A DNA stretch of 64,000 bases from Arthrinium phaeospermum (Eukaryota > Ascomycota > Sordariomycetes > Amphisphaeriales > Apiosporaceae). The notes beneath the pieces were generated by a model, which worked only from the letters and a program-made list of their open reading frames with translations, searched no databases and was not told the origin of the DNA. This document shows positions 45,831-57,624 of the stretch, in pieces (the first letter of the stretch is position 1; each line of letters opens with the position of its first letter). The translations under genes and the position numbers were made by a program. Location of the stretch: NCBI GenBank assembly GCA_006503535.1, contig QYRS01000010.1:1550001-1614000 (forward strand). Reading direction: 5' to 3'.

Positions 45831-46019
45831 GATACAGACAGACAGACATTGCTGAGCCTTGCAGGAAGACATTGTTGGCCAAACTATTTGAACCCAAACG
45901 GACTGTACATACTCTACATAAACAAGTGCCACTTAGTGGGGACAATGACATTCCGCAACCCTGTGCGCCCATATCCAAAACAGCAACCACGTGCGCCTTC
46001 CACCTCTAGTGCAGTGGTC

Positions 46020-47772
46020 TTAGTTATTGGGTAGCTCCTTCTTCAGCGACTTCCTGCGCTCGATTCTCTCAATTTCGGCCGCAACATAGGCCTCCCAAGT
46101 GTCAGAGTGCCCACCATAACTGGTTGTTGCTGGTGCTGCTTTGCTTGAAGCACCGACGCTCTTTGTCCCCAGGTCTCCCTTCATCTCTCCCTCATGTTTG
46201 ACAGTCGGGGTTGGAGCTGGAGCAGCCCAGCTGTTGTTGCTGTAGTAGCCTCCATTCGGCGGCGACACTGTAGTAGGCGTAGGTGTCGCGTTCTTAGTGT
46301 GTGCCTGTGCCGTACCCGATGAGGGAAAAGGACTGATGACTCGCTGCTGTACTGCGGCAGTCCCGTCAACGCCTGTTCCCTAGGTGGAAGCGATTAGTGA
46401 ACCATGCTCGTTTTTATCATCGGAAGTATCACCAGATGGGATGAGAGGTTGGCTTACCAGAGTTAACCCCCATAGCTTCAGCTCGAGCATTGATATCGCT
46501 CATGACGGTGTCAACCAAAGACGGACTGTTATGTGCCACAGTCCGCTGATGACTCTCAATCTCTTGAGGCGTCGCGGGAACTATCAGCATGGTGGGCACC
46601 GGGATCTTGGGGATGGCCGGATGCGAAGGGTCGAACCTGCGCATCAGGGCCTCGCGGTCAGGGCGACGTCCTCCTCCGCCGGGGCCAAAGTCGTGCTTGG
46701 TGTAATTGTAATCACGCTCCGCGGCGGCTTGGGTGGGGTCCTCGTGGTAGCGGAGGGCGAAGGCAGGGGTCCAGGGGAAAGCGGCCAGGCTCGGCGTCGT
46801 CCAGCGCACAAGCGCCGCCAGGTCTGTCCAGGCGCGGATCTGCGGCTTGTTCTGGCGGCACGTCAACAGGTAGTAGAGATCGTCCTCCTCGCGCTGGCGT
46901 GTGCCGACGGCGGGTGCCTGGGGCGACGGGCACCTCTCGTACAGGTGCTTGTTGGTGTTGCACCGGGGACAAGCCATGACGTAGCCCGTGGCGCCGATCT
47001 TGGACACGCAGTCCTTTACCTCGTGGCCCTCGCGCTTGCAGTTTCCGCACTTGACCTGCTGGGCCTCCGTCTTCTTTTCATCGCCGACCCTGGCGGCGGC
47101 GGTGGTGGTGGCAACAGAAGCAGGAGCAGCAGCCGGGCCAGGGTTACCAGAGCTTCGGGTGGGGCCGGCTACAGGAGACAGTGATCGCGAATGTCGGTGT
47201 CTGACATCCGACGACAAGCGGCTGCTGGGGGGACCGCGACCTTCATTGGAAGGTCTCATCTGGGTAATCTCCAAATGCTGGTATGGACGATATTCGGGAG
47301 GCGTGCGTTGGCGATAAAACTCATGAGAATGGACTCGTGAGTTGTCAACAGGAGGGGCCCGAGGATTAGTCATGCCACGCTCATCCCGTGGAACCTCAAC
47401 GTATCCACGCGCAGTCCAAGGATCATGCGCCTGGTTCGACATTATCGGCAATGGGCCATGGATGTGCAGATTATAGTCTCGATTGAAGGACTCGGGCTCA
47501 GAAGGAGACGGGTGATGACTGATCGGGACATTGGTACGACGATCAGCACCTTGTTGTCTGTCCTGGTGTGACTCGTGTCGTGGGGGAGGACGGGGAGGCA
47601 GCGAAACGCGACGCGAGTTCGATTGCGATTGGGATTGTGATTTAGATTGACCTTGACCTTGAGATTGACCTTGAGCGCGACGAGTGTCTTTGCTCGTGCG
47701 CTGGCCATCCGATGCCTCTTTCTGAGGTCCCTTGCGGCCACCCTTGCCCCTGCTACTTCTGCTGCGAGTCAT
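46020..47772 (-). CDS. Double CCHC zinc-knuckle, low-complexity nucleic-acid-binding protein
   Basis: 555 aa, exons 47772-46458 and 46372-46020 (intron GTAAGC...AACAG). The N-terminal 230 residues are disordered: Arg/Ser/Gln-rich (SQGQGQSKSQSQSQS), then Pro-rich. Two adjacent knuckles follow: CGNCKREGHEVKDC and CPRCNTNKHLYERC, both C-x2-C-x4-H-x4-C, the RNA/ssDNA-binding type. After them a conserved-looking segment runs YLLTCRQNKPQIRAWTDL..FPWTPAFALRY. The C-terminus is charged and ends RIERRKSLKKELPNN. An upstream-exon model is unnecessary; the ATG has the expected position. It is probably an RNA-binding protein, and the specific process is unknown. The gene is intact. It converges with the regulator gene; only 189 bp separate their ends. 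Confidence 0.8.
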
Positions 47773-50463
47773 GGCGTCTCTGTTGGCCTTTAACAGTGAA
47801 GTGCAAGAGGTTTGGGTTATCGGTGCTCGGCTTGGGAGATGCTTGACGCGTATGCAAGCAGTGAAAGGAATCAGGGTCGAAGCGAGAGCAAAGTGCGGTT
47901 GTGGTCACAAACCTGTGTCGAAAGAGGGTAAATGTCACAGATGGAAAGAGTCATCAATGGAAAGCAAATGTCGCCGATGGGTAGCAAAGATCGGGAAGCA
48001 GGAAAATATGTAATGCAACTGAAAGGTGCGAACGAAAACCGTTGAGGTGGGAAAAAGAAAAGCTGAACGGATGTCGTTGAGATAGGAAAAAGGCTGAACA
48101 GTGAATTCCCTAGCTAGAAAAGGAAACCAGCTTTGATAAAGGTCCAATTCTGATTACCCCAAGAGATTGAATGGAAGAATATTTCAGGTAAGCTTGAACA
48201 ATAGGTAAGCTACAGAGTAGCAAAAACTTGTGCGCTGTCAGCTACAGTTGACACAGGGCCTGGAGGTTCGGCGTCACTGAAGAATCACGTCTTCGTGAAA
48301 GGTGGTTTACGGATGGTATGATCAAGCAGGTAGGCGATAGAAGCAAGCAGTCGTCTAGCAGCCCAGTGTAAAGATGGAAATTGGCAGAATATTTATCAAA
48401 GCGGACTGTTGCATAGAAACCACGGAAGACCTGTAAGTCGCCAAATGTCTTGATCGTTGGTCTGCATCATTTGTTATCAAAGACTGATTGTCTATCCAAG
48501 TCCCAATCAGGAAGACATATAATACCAACCAAGTAGGTAGAACTTCAATTTCTGGTAAGAGTAGAGTATACTATTATTTCCTCTCCCAAGAGGACGCACA
48601 TCATGGCATAAAAATTACGAGCAAACGAAAAAGGGGTAAGTAAGCATGGTAGGATTTCTTAATCTATAAAGATAATAACTATAATAACAATGTATTGTAT
48701 ATATTCTGATTCAACAGGTAAACCTCCTGTGGGAGAAAATCTCATGGTAGTTGTGTCGTATCAAGTTAGTGACCCTTGATTATACTGGTACGAATCGAAA
48801 GGAAGAGATATCATCAGCATAACATCCTGATGTATTGTATCGCCGTCAAAGAAACCAGCTCCGACGACTGTGGCCACTAACCTGGTATTTTCCAATTGGT
48901 GTCTCTATAGATGGTTCTGTAAGTGCACCTAGATTTGATGTGCTCCGAGGAATGAAGGGTATATGGCTTAGGTTGGGCGAGGTATCCTGTTCTCAGTTGA
49001 CGGTACACGGGTGCTTGAGGAGCAGCAGGACGAAGATACCCAGCTCGGCCCTAATGGACCTGAATTTTATGGCATAATGCTGGAGGTAATAGAGGCAATC
49101 GAAACCGGACTGTTTCAGGGTCCGGTCCAAATGGAGGAGCAGACAGGGGATCGCCCGAGCTAGAGCCAATTATCATGCCCAGATTGTTTACCATCTTGCC
49201 CCGGTAAAATGAGCTTGCAACCGGCGAGACGGCAAGCTCCCGAGCAGAAACCACCATCTTCAACGAAAGGAGCCTGGATAAGTGTTCAGGTCCCTCCCAT
49301 CTACAGACGAATCTAAATGGTTGAATTCGCTTCCCCCACTTGTCCCCGCGCGTCTCAGAGGCTACTGAAATAGAGAACCACGACTAGCTCAGTAGGCTGT
49401 CTTACTGTGTCAGAGGTTTGTTGTCCAAGATATCATGGAGTCAGAATATGGATGTCACAACGACTGGAGTGTCCAGACAAGTCAGCACCGTTGTTCCGCA
49501 TCATGCCGCTCAGGATCGGTATGTTAGATGGCAGGGGGCGTGGTACTGATAACACATCGGGTCAATTCAAGTGTTTATCTGTTAAACGGGGTGAGGGATG
49601 AACGTCAGTAGTGATCTACTGGAGCAGCAGCAAACATCCAGACGCATGATCACAGCAATGGCGCTGAATGGTTACCCGCTTTTGCTACCATAGAAGAACT
49701 GTGTTATTGCAGTGAAGTTTTATATGGTAATCGCAAGCACAAAACACACGAACTCGGTTCTCGAAACATGACGCAGGACGAGGAAGTATTGAATACATGG
49801 TGGAAGATGAGGCCCAGAACCAATTTTCATCCGCGCAGGAGGAAATATTGAAAAACAAGTCGGTACATCAGTTAGGCACAGTCGATGAGGATATAAGTCT
49901 TCCACATCAGGAGGAATTGACTTCAATGACCGGTCAGTTAGTTCCAATGTCGCAAATCCTAGTCCAGAGGCCAAGGTATCGAGACCTAAAGTACTGCCAC
50001 AAGGGTGAGTGCTTCCAACGCCATGCGATGACCGTGCTTGGAGCAGGTATCTTTATATGCAGGACTTTTCATATTATAGCGGAGGGTAATACCTGTTTCG
50101 CAATACCAGAGTTCCGGGAGATTAATAGGGACCAAGAATTGGGGAGCGAAAGACGCTGTAACAACTCGGTAAAACATTCGATGGATCGTATTATACAAGT
50201 CTTTTCTTCGTGTAATACGTAATACTAAATAAATACACATTGCCCATGGACCAGCCCTAGATCCCTAAGGGGACCAGGAAGATGTTCAAGGCCAGGTCAT
50301 CGCTAACGCGTTTCCAAGCTTGTCCTCCTAGCTGAATAATTCAGAGAACTTTTGTTTTCCTGCCCATGATACACGCAATGGTCGTTGGTCAAGCTCGTTG
50401 ACGCACTGGCCAAGCAGAGGAAGTGTTGTTGATGATGATTACCCAATAGAGGGTGGGCTTGAA
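47773..50463. other. Gene-poor region
   Basis: About 2.7 kb, mildly AT-rich around 48500-48830. Open frames reach only about 140 codons and carry no recognisable domain. It contains the promoter of the zinc-knuckle gene and the 3' end of SEC61. Confidence 0.5.
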
Positions 50464-52312
50464 TTAGCCCATGATCATGCCCTTCATGCCTGCCAGGTCA
50501 CCCTCCTTGGCTGCGATTTCAAAGTAACCGTAGATGATGCTATTGTGCTGTTAGTAAAATGCGATCAGCGAAGAGAAATTCGGGGGGAAGCTTACGTGAC
50601 AGCAAGAAGGGTACCAGTGCCAGAGCCGAGGGCTCCCATGAGGTCACTGGCAACCGAGAGCGCACCAATGCAAGCACCACCGAAGGCGGCAGCAGTGGGG
50701 ATGATGCGCTTCAGCTCCTTGTACATGCTCTGGTCACGATGACCAGCCATGACAAGACCCTGATCCTTCAGCTGCTTGGCGACATCGCGAGGGCTGGAGC
50801 CGGACACCTCGATCCAGGTCTTGGAGAAGATGGCGCAAGCACTGAGCATGTAGGCGATGTAGACAAAGGTGTGGATGGGGTCGAGAAGAGCATCCTTGAA
50901 GTTCAGGGGAGGCGACATGTAGTAGACGAGACCAGAGATGGCGGACAGCTGGGCGGAGCCCTCCTTGGCCTCCCAGACTCCGAAAAGACGGACGAGAAGG
51001 TTCTCAGAGAAGCGCGAGTACAGCATCTGGCTGATCAAGAAGATGTTGGAAGACAGAGCGGACTGCAGCATGATGGGCATGTTGGAGGTGTAGAAGAGAC
51101 GGACGGGGTACGAGCCGCGGGCACCTCGCTGGCGCGAAGACTTGACGGGGATCTCGACGCGGAATCCCTGGAGGTAGATGACGGCGGCGAAGACAGCCAG
51201 AGTAGCCAACAGGTTCATGATGTTGGGGAGGTTCTGTCGGTAGAAAGCCTCCTGCAGAGCACGCTGCTTGTTGGGCCAGGTCATCAGGAGGTGGAAAAGG
51301 GCGATGACGGCACCCTCGAACTCGGGACCACGGCCGGTGTTGATCGAAGTGGGGGAGAAAGCCTTCCACATGATGGACTCGCAGATGTTGGTGGCGATGA
51401 ACAGAGAGATACCGCTGCCGAGACCGTAGCCCTTCTGGAGGAGCTCGTCGAGCAGAATAACGATCATACCGGCAACAACGAGCTGCAGGATCAGAAGGAA
51501 GACGATACCAGCACCAAGATCGCCAGGGGGTCCGTAGAGACCGGTGAAGACGTAGACAGTGGCAGTTCCGGCGCTAAGAATGAATGCGAAGAGCTTCTGG
51601 GCGGTCTGGTAGAGTTCGCGATCGGACTTGAGGTCGAGGTTGACATCGATCATGTGGGTACCAGCGAGGAGCTTCCCAGAGTCAGTGTTTGAAGCTCGAG
51701 GGCAGGAGGATTTGGGGACTCTGAACATACCTGGAAGACCATACCAGAGGAGATAATGGGAGTGATACCGAGTTCCATCAGAGTTCCACGGTTACTGGCC
51801 ATCATCATACGAAGCCAGTATAGCGGATCGGAGGTGTCGGACGAGACAATGCCGTACAAGGGCATCTGGCTCATGACCAAGAAGATCAGCAGCGTGAGAC
51901 CGGTCCACATCAACTTTTGGTTGAAGGGAACCTTGGTCTCGGGCTGCTGAACCTCGGGCAAGAATGCCACGAAGGGCTTCACGAGCTGTTGGTGGCATTG
52001 TCAGCAGGCGTCCTCAGCTTCTTGCGTAATGCGGTAGTGCTTCGCTATGGATTGCGGAGGATCGCGTCGGTTTGGACGGCCACCGTTGGGTGACACTTAC
52101 ATCGAGAAACCGTACTACATTCGAGAAAAGGCATTGTTAGCGATTTGTCCCGTAGCGCAGGCAAAATCCAGCACCAATTGCAAGCAGTGTCGATGCGCAA
52201 TCGCATGCCAGAGCTTCGTGCGTGATCAAGGCCGATTTCGACCCGACCCGTTGGAAGCTCTGGAATATTGGCATGGGAGTGGAGTGGAAGCGCCAAACTT
52301 ACAGCTACTCAT
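50464..52312 (-). CDS. SEC61: Sec61 alpha subunit of the ER translocon
   Basis: The channel-forming subunit that moves and inserts secretory and membrane proteins at the ER. 476 aa in five exons: 52312-52303 (10 bp), 52114-52101 (14 bp), 51985-51731, 51671-50596 and 50539-50464. The spliced N-terminus [20 protein letters not shown] is the conserved Sec61 alpha start. [20 protein letters not shown], the plug region, [16 protein letters not shown], the cytosolic loop [29 protein letters not shown], and the C-terminal [14 protein letters not shown] all match the family. The length fits exactly. Two tiny first exons are unusual but needed. The gene is intact and divergent from the MOD5-type gene. 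Confidence 0.96.
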
Positions 52313-52993
52313 TGCGGCGATGATATCCCAATGGGATTAAGAAGCAGAAGGGAAAACTGAATGGAAATGCGACAGTTGTCCCAAGAAGTCTGGGATGTCG
52401 CGGTGGTTGAGAAGGGGGAGAACTATAAGGAAGGAAGGAGGGAAAGTCGACGTGGTCGGAATCGAAGCGCACCAGCTTTCGCGATGTTGACGGAGCCTGT
52501 CTAGTCAGTCAATCTGGCTTTAAAAATTGCCCCAACTAATCCTGGGCACAGCGAATATGTGTCCAGAAGAGCTCGACTCGGGTGGAGCTAGGTGCACGTG
52601 ACGCATTTCAATTTGCGGCAATCTGGCAGGAGCTTGGAGCTGGAAAGTCTTGGCACCTTGGGCTGATAATAGGACCCCCGATTTTGGGGGAAGCAGCGTC
52701 CCGTTAGCTGGAAAGCAAGGGATGGGGGGAAACGCCATTCGCTAGGGAACGTTAATCCGTGCCGGACCGGGGGATCACAACCTTAATTTTTAGAAAAGGG
52801 GACGGGGTGGCATGGCATGGTCAGTGCACACAGCAATTCAATTGCTTGCCGAAAAGCGAAGGGCAGCATGCAGTTTATGTGTGTGATGTGACTGATACCC
52901 TTTACTTGGTATGTGCCACCAACACCGAATGGGTTTTTAGATGGACCTGCGCAACCACGGCCGAGATATCCTCGATTAGAACCAGGCCAGTTC
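52313..52993. promoter_or_regulatory. Divergent SEC61 / MOD5-type promoter region
   Basis: 681 bp between divergent start codons of two housekeeping genes. No specific motif is claimed. Confidence 0.55.
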
Positions 52994-54512
52994 ATGACAC
53001 TGCGAAATTTGCTGTCGAGATTCGCTGTCCGCTATGTCGCAACGATGTCTGTCGCAATCCAACCCCGACTGCCCCTGGTGGCTATAATGGGGACCACAGG
53101 CACCGGCAAATCGGACGTAAGTCATCATCAGCAAGATTGATCATCATCATAGATAACTCAGTATGTAGTAACTAAAAGAGGGAACGCAGCTTGCAGTAGA
53201 TCTGGCCGTGCGCTTCAATGGAGAAGTCATAAATGCAGATGCCATGCAGATGTACAGGGGTCTGCCCGTCATCACGAACCAGATCTCGGCCGAGGAGCAA
53301 CGAGGCGTGCCGCACCACCTGCTGGCGACCATCGGGCACGACCAGCCGACATGGACGGTCGGTGTCTTTGCGCGCGAGGCTGCCAAGCTGATCAGCGAGA
53401 TTCGCGGCAGGGGTAAGCTGCCCATCATTGTCGGCGGTACGCATTACTACATCAGCGCCTTGCTCTTCGAAAACAGCCTCGTGGACTCGCAGAAGTCCGA
53501 TAATCCGGACGTGGCTCACGTACCGCAGACTGATACGCGCCAGCAGCACGCGATCCTGGAGGGGCCGACTGATTTGATGCTGCAACGGCTACGCGAAGTC
53601 GACCCTGTCATAGCTTCGCGATGGCACCCCGATGACAGGCGCAAGATCCAAAGATCGTTGGAGATCTTCCTCACAACCGGCAGAAAGGCTTCCGACATAT
53701 ACGCGGAACAACAGGAGGCCAAGGCCTCAGTCGCACCGTCAACCAGTCCATGGGAAGCGCTCATGTTCTGGGTGTACTCCAAACCCGACATACTCAAAGA
53801 GCGTTTAGATAAGCGTATCGACAAGATGGAAAAGGCCGGGTTGATGGACGAAGTCAAAGAGCTTCACCACTACTTGAGAGACCAATCGGCCCTTGGAAAT
53901 GACGTCGACCGAACGCGCGGCATCTGGCAGTCAATTGGGTTCAAGCAGTTTGAGCCCTTCCTTGACGGAGAGCGGGATGGCGTTATCCCCAAGGAGCTGG
54001 AGAAACTAAGAGCTACCGGGCTGGAAGATATGAAGACGGCCACACGCCAATACGCGCGGTCCCAGTTAAGATGGATACGGCTAAAAACGGCGCCGGCCTT
54101 GAAGGAGAGGGACGCCTTGAGGTACTTCTACCTATTGGACAGCTCCGACGCCTCCAACTTCTCAGAGAACGTCCTATCCCCAGCAAGCGAGATTGCGAAG
54201 CAGTTTCTCGATGGGCAAGAACTGCCTCCGCCTGCTGGCGTTTCCGACACAGCAGCGGAGGTGCTCTCAGCGTTCGACGATGAGAACATGAAGCCCAAAG
54301 CGGTCTTCGAGGCCCGACATTGCGACCTCTGCAATGTGACGCTGATCACCGAAGACCAATGGAATAAGCACCTAAAAGGTCGCAGTCATCGACGTGTTTT
54401 GAAACACAAGAGCCGAACCGCATTGGTTCCGATACAAGATGAGAACGTCGCCGCCTCAGAGCCGGGCGAGGATAGGCCGGTCGATCCACATATGGAGTCA
54501 AACCCATCTTGA
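52994..54512 (+). CDS. MOD5: tRNA dimethylallyltransferase (MOD5-type)
   Basis: Transfers a dimethylallyl group to A37 of tRNAs reading UNN codons. 481 aa, exons 52994-53116 and 53190-54512 (intron within the P-loop region, phase 0). The P-loop GTTGTGKSD is followed by LAVDLAVRFNGEVINADAMQMYRGLPVITN, the family's substrate site. Next come IIVGGTHYYISALLF, the RWHPDDRRKIQRSLEIFLTTG tRNA-binding block, TRGIWQSIGFKQF and TRQYARSQLRWI. A C-terminal C2H2 finger, CDLCNVTLITEDQWNKHLKGRSH, is typical of the eukaryotic nuclear/cytosolic type. The first ATG (52994) adds MTLRNLLSRFAVRYVAT, an Arg-rich, acid-free leader typical of mitochondrial import. A second ATG at 53045 would give a cytosolic/nuclear form. 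Confidence 0.93.
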
Positions 54513-54828
54513 CCATATGGCCGATTCCACAATTCCCCAGCAGTATTACAACCCTGATCCACCACCGCGAATGGTTCTGGATAGCTAGAACTTGGGTAAG
54601 CATGTCAGCATCAAGGGGTGTTTGTCACGTTGTTCCATAGTCTCATTTCAAATTCATGCACATGTCAGAGCCCGTGTTCAAGTGTCCGTGGTAGTGTGTT
54701 GGTTCGTTCGTGCCGGCTTCTCTTGGCCTTTGGCAGCTTCATCATATATTCATCATTCATTCTTCGTCGTCGTCGTCATCGTCGTCCTGTGCGACGGCCA
54801 AGCAAAAAGGTTCTTCGGTCTGGAGTCT
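54513..54828. other. Convergent intergenic region
   Basis: Short 3' region between two convergent genes. No gene seen. A GTC-repeat-like stretch occurs near 54765-54785. Confidence 0.5.
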
Positions 54829-55591
54829 CTAGTCGACGTCCATCTTCTCTCCCTCCTCGTCCACCTCCATCTCCTCGAAGCCTTGGGCCACCGCCTTCTC
54901 CATGGCGGCGCCCTCGGCGGCGTTCTCCTCCTCGGTCGGGTCGGGCTGGGCGGCAGCGGGCGTCTGAACAATATGTGTGGTTAGTAAACCCGTCTGGAAG
55001 AATAGAGCATAAAGGGCGAGTGTCTCTTGTGTTTACCTCTCCGTCCTTCTCGTCCTCGTCCTCGTCGAAGCCGCCGGCGAGCTTGTAGAACTCGAGCTCG
55101 GTTTGAGCCGCGTCCCAGATGGCCGGAGCCAGGTCGAGAAGCCGCTGGGCGGCGAGGGCGGTGGCATCGTGCTGCTCCGGGGCGAAGGGGGGGCGGGGGC
55201 TCTTCTTCCAGGCAACGCGGGCACCCAGCACCGCAGCGAACAGGTCGACGAACAGGGACGCCGACATCGAGGAGGCCCAGGTGGTGCGGGCCTGGACCTC
55301 CTCGACGAAGGTCAGGAACGGGACGACCTTCTCGTCGTCGGTCTTCTCCTTGCCCGAGGCGCGGAGGTGCTCGCTCGAGGCGGCGGCGTTCATCATGCCC
55401 GTGAGGGCCTCGTCCAGGGGTTGGCGGTACTCGTTCCGCTTCAAGAAGGCGTTGCCGATGACGCCGGCAAGGCGGAGGCGCTTCGGGAGGAGGGTGTCGC
55501 GGCGAAGCGACGACAAGAAGGGCTCGGTATGATCGACGATCATACCTGCGCGAGGCAGGATGTCGACGAGATCAACGGTGTACTTGGGCAT
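54829..55591 (-). CDS. Conserved-looking protein of unknown function with acidic C-terminus
   Basis: 229 aa, exons 55591-55037 and 54963-54829 (intron GTAAAC...TTCAG). The ATG at 55591 opens MPKYTVDLVDILPRAGMIVD. The body looks like a helical globular domain (LRRDTLLPKRLRLAGVIGNAFLKRNEYR; FVEEVQARTTWASSMSASLFVDLFAAVLGARVAW). It is followed by an acidic segment (GFDEDEDEKDGE) across the intron and a very acidic C-terminus (EEMEVDEEGEKMDVD). There is no signal peptide or membrane helix. I do not recognise the family. The acidic tail suggests interaction with basic partners such as histones or ribosomal proteins, but that is a guess. The gene is intact. Confidence 0.65.
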
Positions 55592-56921
55592 GGTGGCGAT
55601 TGATCTGGTGCTGAACTTGGTTGGATCCTTGCTGAACGAGAGATTGGTTCTTGCTGGACGAGGGATTGGACAGGGCAAGAAAAAAGTTCAGATCGAAGGA
55701 TGGTTGGTTCCGTCTCTTGAAGAAAAAAAGAGCATGGGAGGTGAGAGAGGTTGATTAGTGAGGGAGCTGTGAAGGAACAGTGAGGTAGGTAGGCCTGAAC
55801 AATAGCAAGTACACAAGTACTTTTGCCATGAAGAACCAACACACCCTACTTAAATATCTAAATCTACGAAGAATTCTTCAACATCAACATACCATGGTAT
55901 AGTGGTTAGCTGCACAGTTAGCTCGTCTGCTTACAGTTTAAGGGTTCGATTCCCCTCGTGAGCGTTACCCTTTAGGATTTCCTGGGGGGCTGGGGCCGTG
56001 TCCATTGTTCAACAATGATCTATAGGTTCTGATATACGTATCAGTTTGTCCGAAGTGGCATTTAGGCGCCGAGCAATGCACATGGTAACTCTTTACATGG
56101 TAATTTTTTTTTTCTCCTTCTTTTTTGCTACCCCCCTAATACCCCTTTATTCTGAGGTCCTGACCATCATCACCAGTCTCACTCAATATGAACATACTGC
56201 GTGTAATATACATACATTACGTATTGTCAACAATATCCAATGCTGTGGCTCGCACTTCATATTTGTGTCGGCTGTACACCTTACTACATATTTTGAGATT
56301 TACCTGATGGTTTGCTACCATCATGCTGCTCACACAGTTTGCAGAGATCCAGCTCTTGTGACACTATGGCTGGTGTAACATATGAGCTTTTGTTCGTATC
56401 TGCCTGCTGTCAGGAAAACTAGGTGATTGGTTTGGTGAAAGTCCAATGCTGGCTGGCGTGGCGGGATGAGTGCGTGACAGGCAGGTACCGCATCCGACCA
56501 CCAACGATGGCACCCAACATTAAACTCTTGTTCCCTCCAAGATGTGTGTACGGGATGAGTTAATCATTTCCCTTCTGGACCTTTTGCCCTAAACAGCTAT
56601 GTCTCAATAGCTGGACGTTGTAGCATCTCCTGCCACAGCACATAATCAAACACCAAACATGACACCGCCACACGCGCGGAGCTTATTCACGCGATTCGCG
56701 AACCATGTCAGACGAGAAGAGCTTCACTTAGATATTTGAAAGTAACGTAGGTAGTTTGTACAACTTGTATATTTTGATTAATTACACGGCAGAAATATGT
56801 ACAAGAAGATTTAAAAAGATGACCATCATCATCCATCCTTTGCTTTTATATGTGCACCCCGAAAAGAAACCCATTTTCGTCTACATTGTACCTAATCAAA
56901 TAGTCCCAGCAATCAACTCCT
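55592..56921. other. Intergenic region with tRNA-like sequence
   Basis: No protein gene is supported; short open frames only. It holds the promoter of the unknown gene, the tRNA-like element at about 55888-55964 and the 3' end of the secreted-protein gene. Confidence 0.5.
55888..55964 (+). other. tRNA-like sequence with A and B boxes, does not fold as a tRNA
   Basis: An A-box match (TGGTATAGTGG, 55895-55905) and an exact B-box (GGTTCGATTCC, 55943-55953) sit at the spacing of a tRNA gene. The T arm pairs with one mismatch. However, the 3' acceptor strand CGTGAGC has no complement in the 7 nt before the A box, and the D and anticodon stems do not pair. It is probably a tRNA-derived pseudogene or a pol III relic. 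Confidence 0.4.
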
Positions 56922-57624
56922 CTAAGCAGCAGCGAAGCCGAGCGCGAGCAAGCTGAGGCCGAGCCCGCCGAGGATGACGTTGACGACGGCCGTGACGGTC
57001 AGCAGCAGCCCCGAGACGAGCACGTCGAGCCCGATGACGAGGGCGCTCAGGGCGAGCAGCAGCGGGTTGATGCGGAGCAGGAAGGGCGCGAGGCCGAACT
57101 TCTCGATGACGGCGCGGATGGTGGACGCGACCTCTTGGACGATGTCGAGCACCTTCTCCGTGATGCACGCGGCGTCGCACTTGTCAGCGTCGTCGTCGTC
57201 GCCAGTGTCGGTGCCGTTGCCGTCTTGGCGGGTGATAATGACGGCCCGGGTCGACTTGCGCGCCGACTCGGACTTGGTGGCGGCCTGCTTCAGGGCCTCG
57301 GTCATGGCGGCGAAGCTCTTGTTGATCTCGTCGGCGATGCCGGGGATCTCGAGGGCCGAGGGGTTCTCGGGGGCGGCGTCACGGGTAGCGTCTGGAAGGG
57401 GCAGGGTTGTTAGCTTTTTCGGTCCTATGGGGGAGCATTATGTAATATGTTCATGGTGGATCCTTACTGATCTGCGTCGTCTGTACGACGATCTGCTGGT
57501 AGAGGTTGTCGAGGATGGCACCCTGCGACTCAAGCTGGCGCTTCTGGGGGACAGCCGCCACGGGTACAGCAGCAGAGAAGACGCTGGTGGCCATGAGGAG
57601 GCCGGCGACAAAGATGGACTTCAT
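56922..57624 (-). CDS. Secreted or surface protein with hydrophobic C-terminus
   Basis: 208 aa, exons 57624-57468 and 57391-56922 (intron GTAAGG...CCAG). Residues 1-20 form a signal peptide (MKSIFVAGLLMATSVFSAA), followed by VPVAAVPQKRQLESQ with a KR Kex2-type site. The middle is polar (LEIPGIADEINKSFAAMTEALKQ) and carries an acidic GDDDDADKCDAACI stretch with the only two Cys. The C-terminal 70 residues are strongly hydrophobic, with three possible helices (LLRINPLLLALSALVIGLDVL; LLLTVTAVVNVILGGLGL). It ends in ALGFAAA, which could be a GPI-type or membrane-embedded tail. I know of no named family. It probably acts at the cell surface. Confidence 0.6.
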
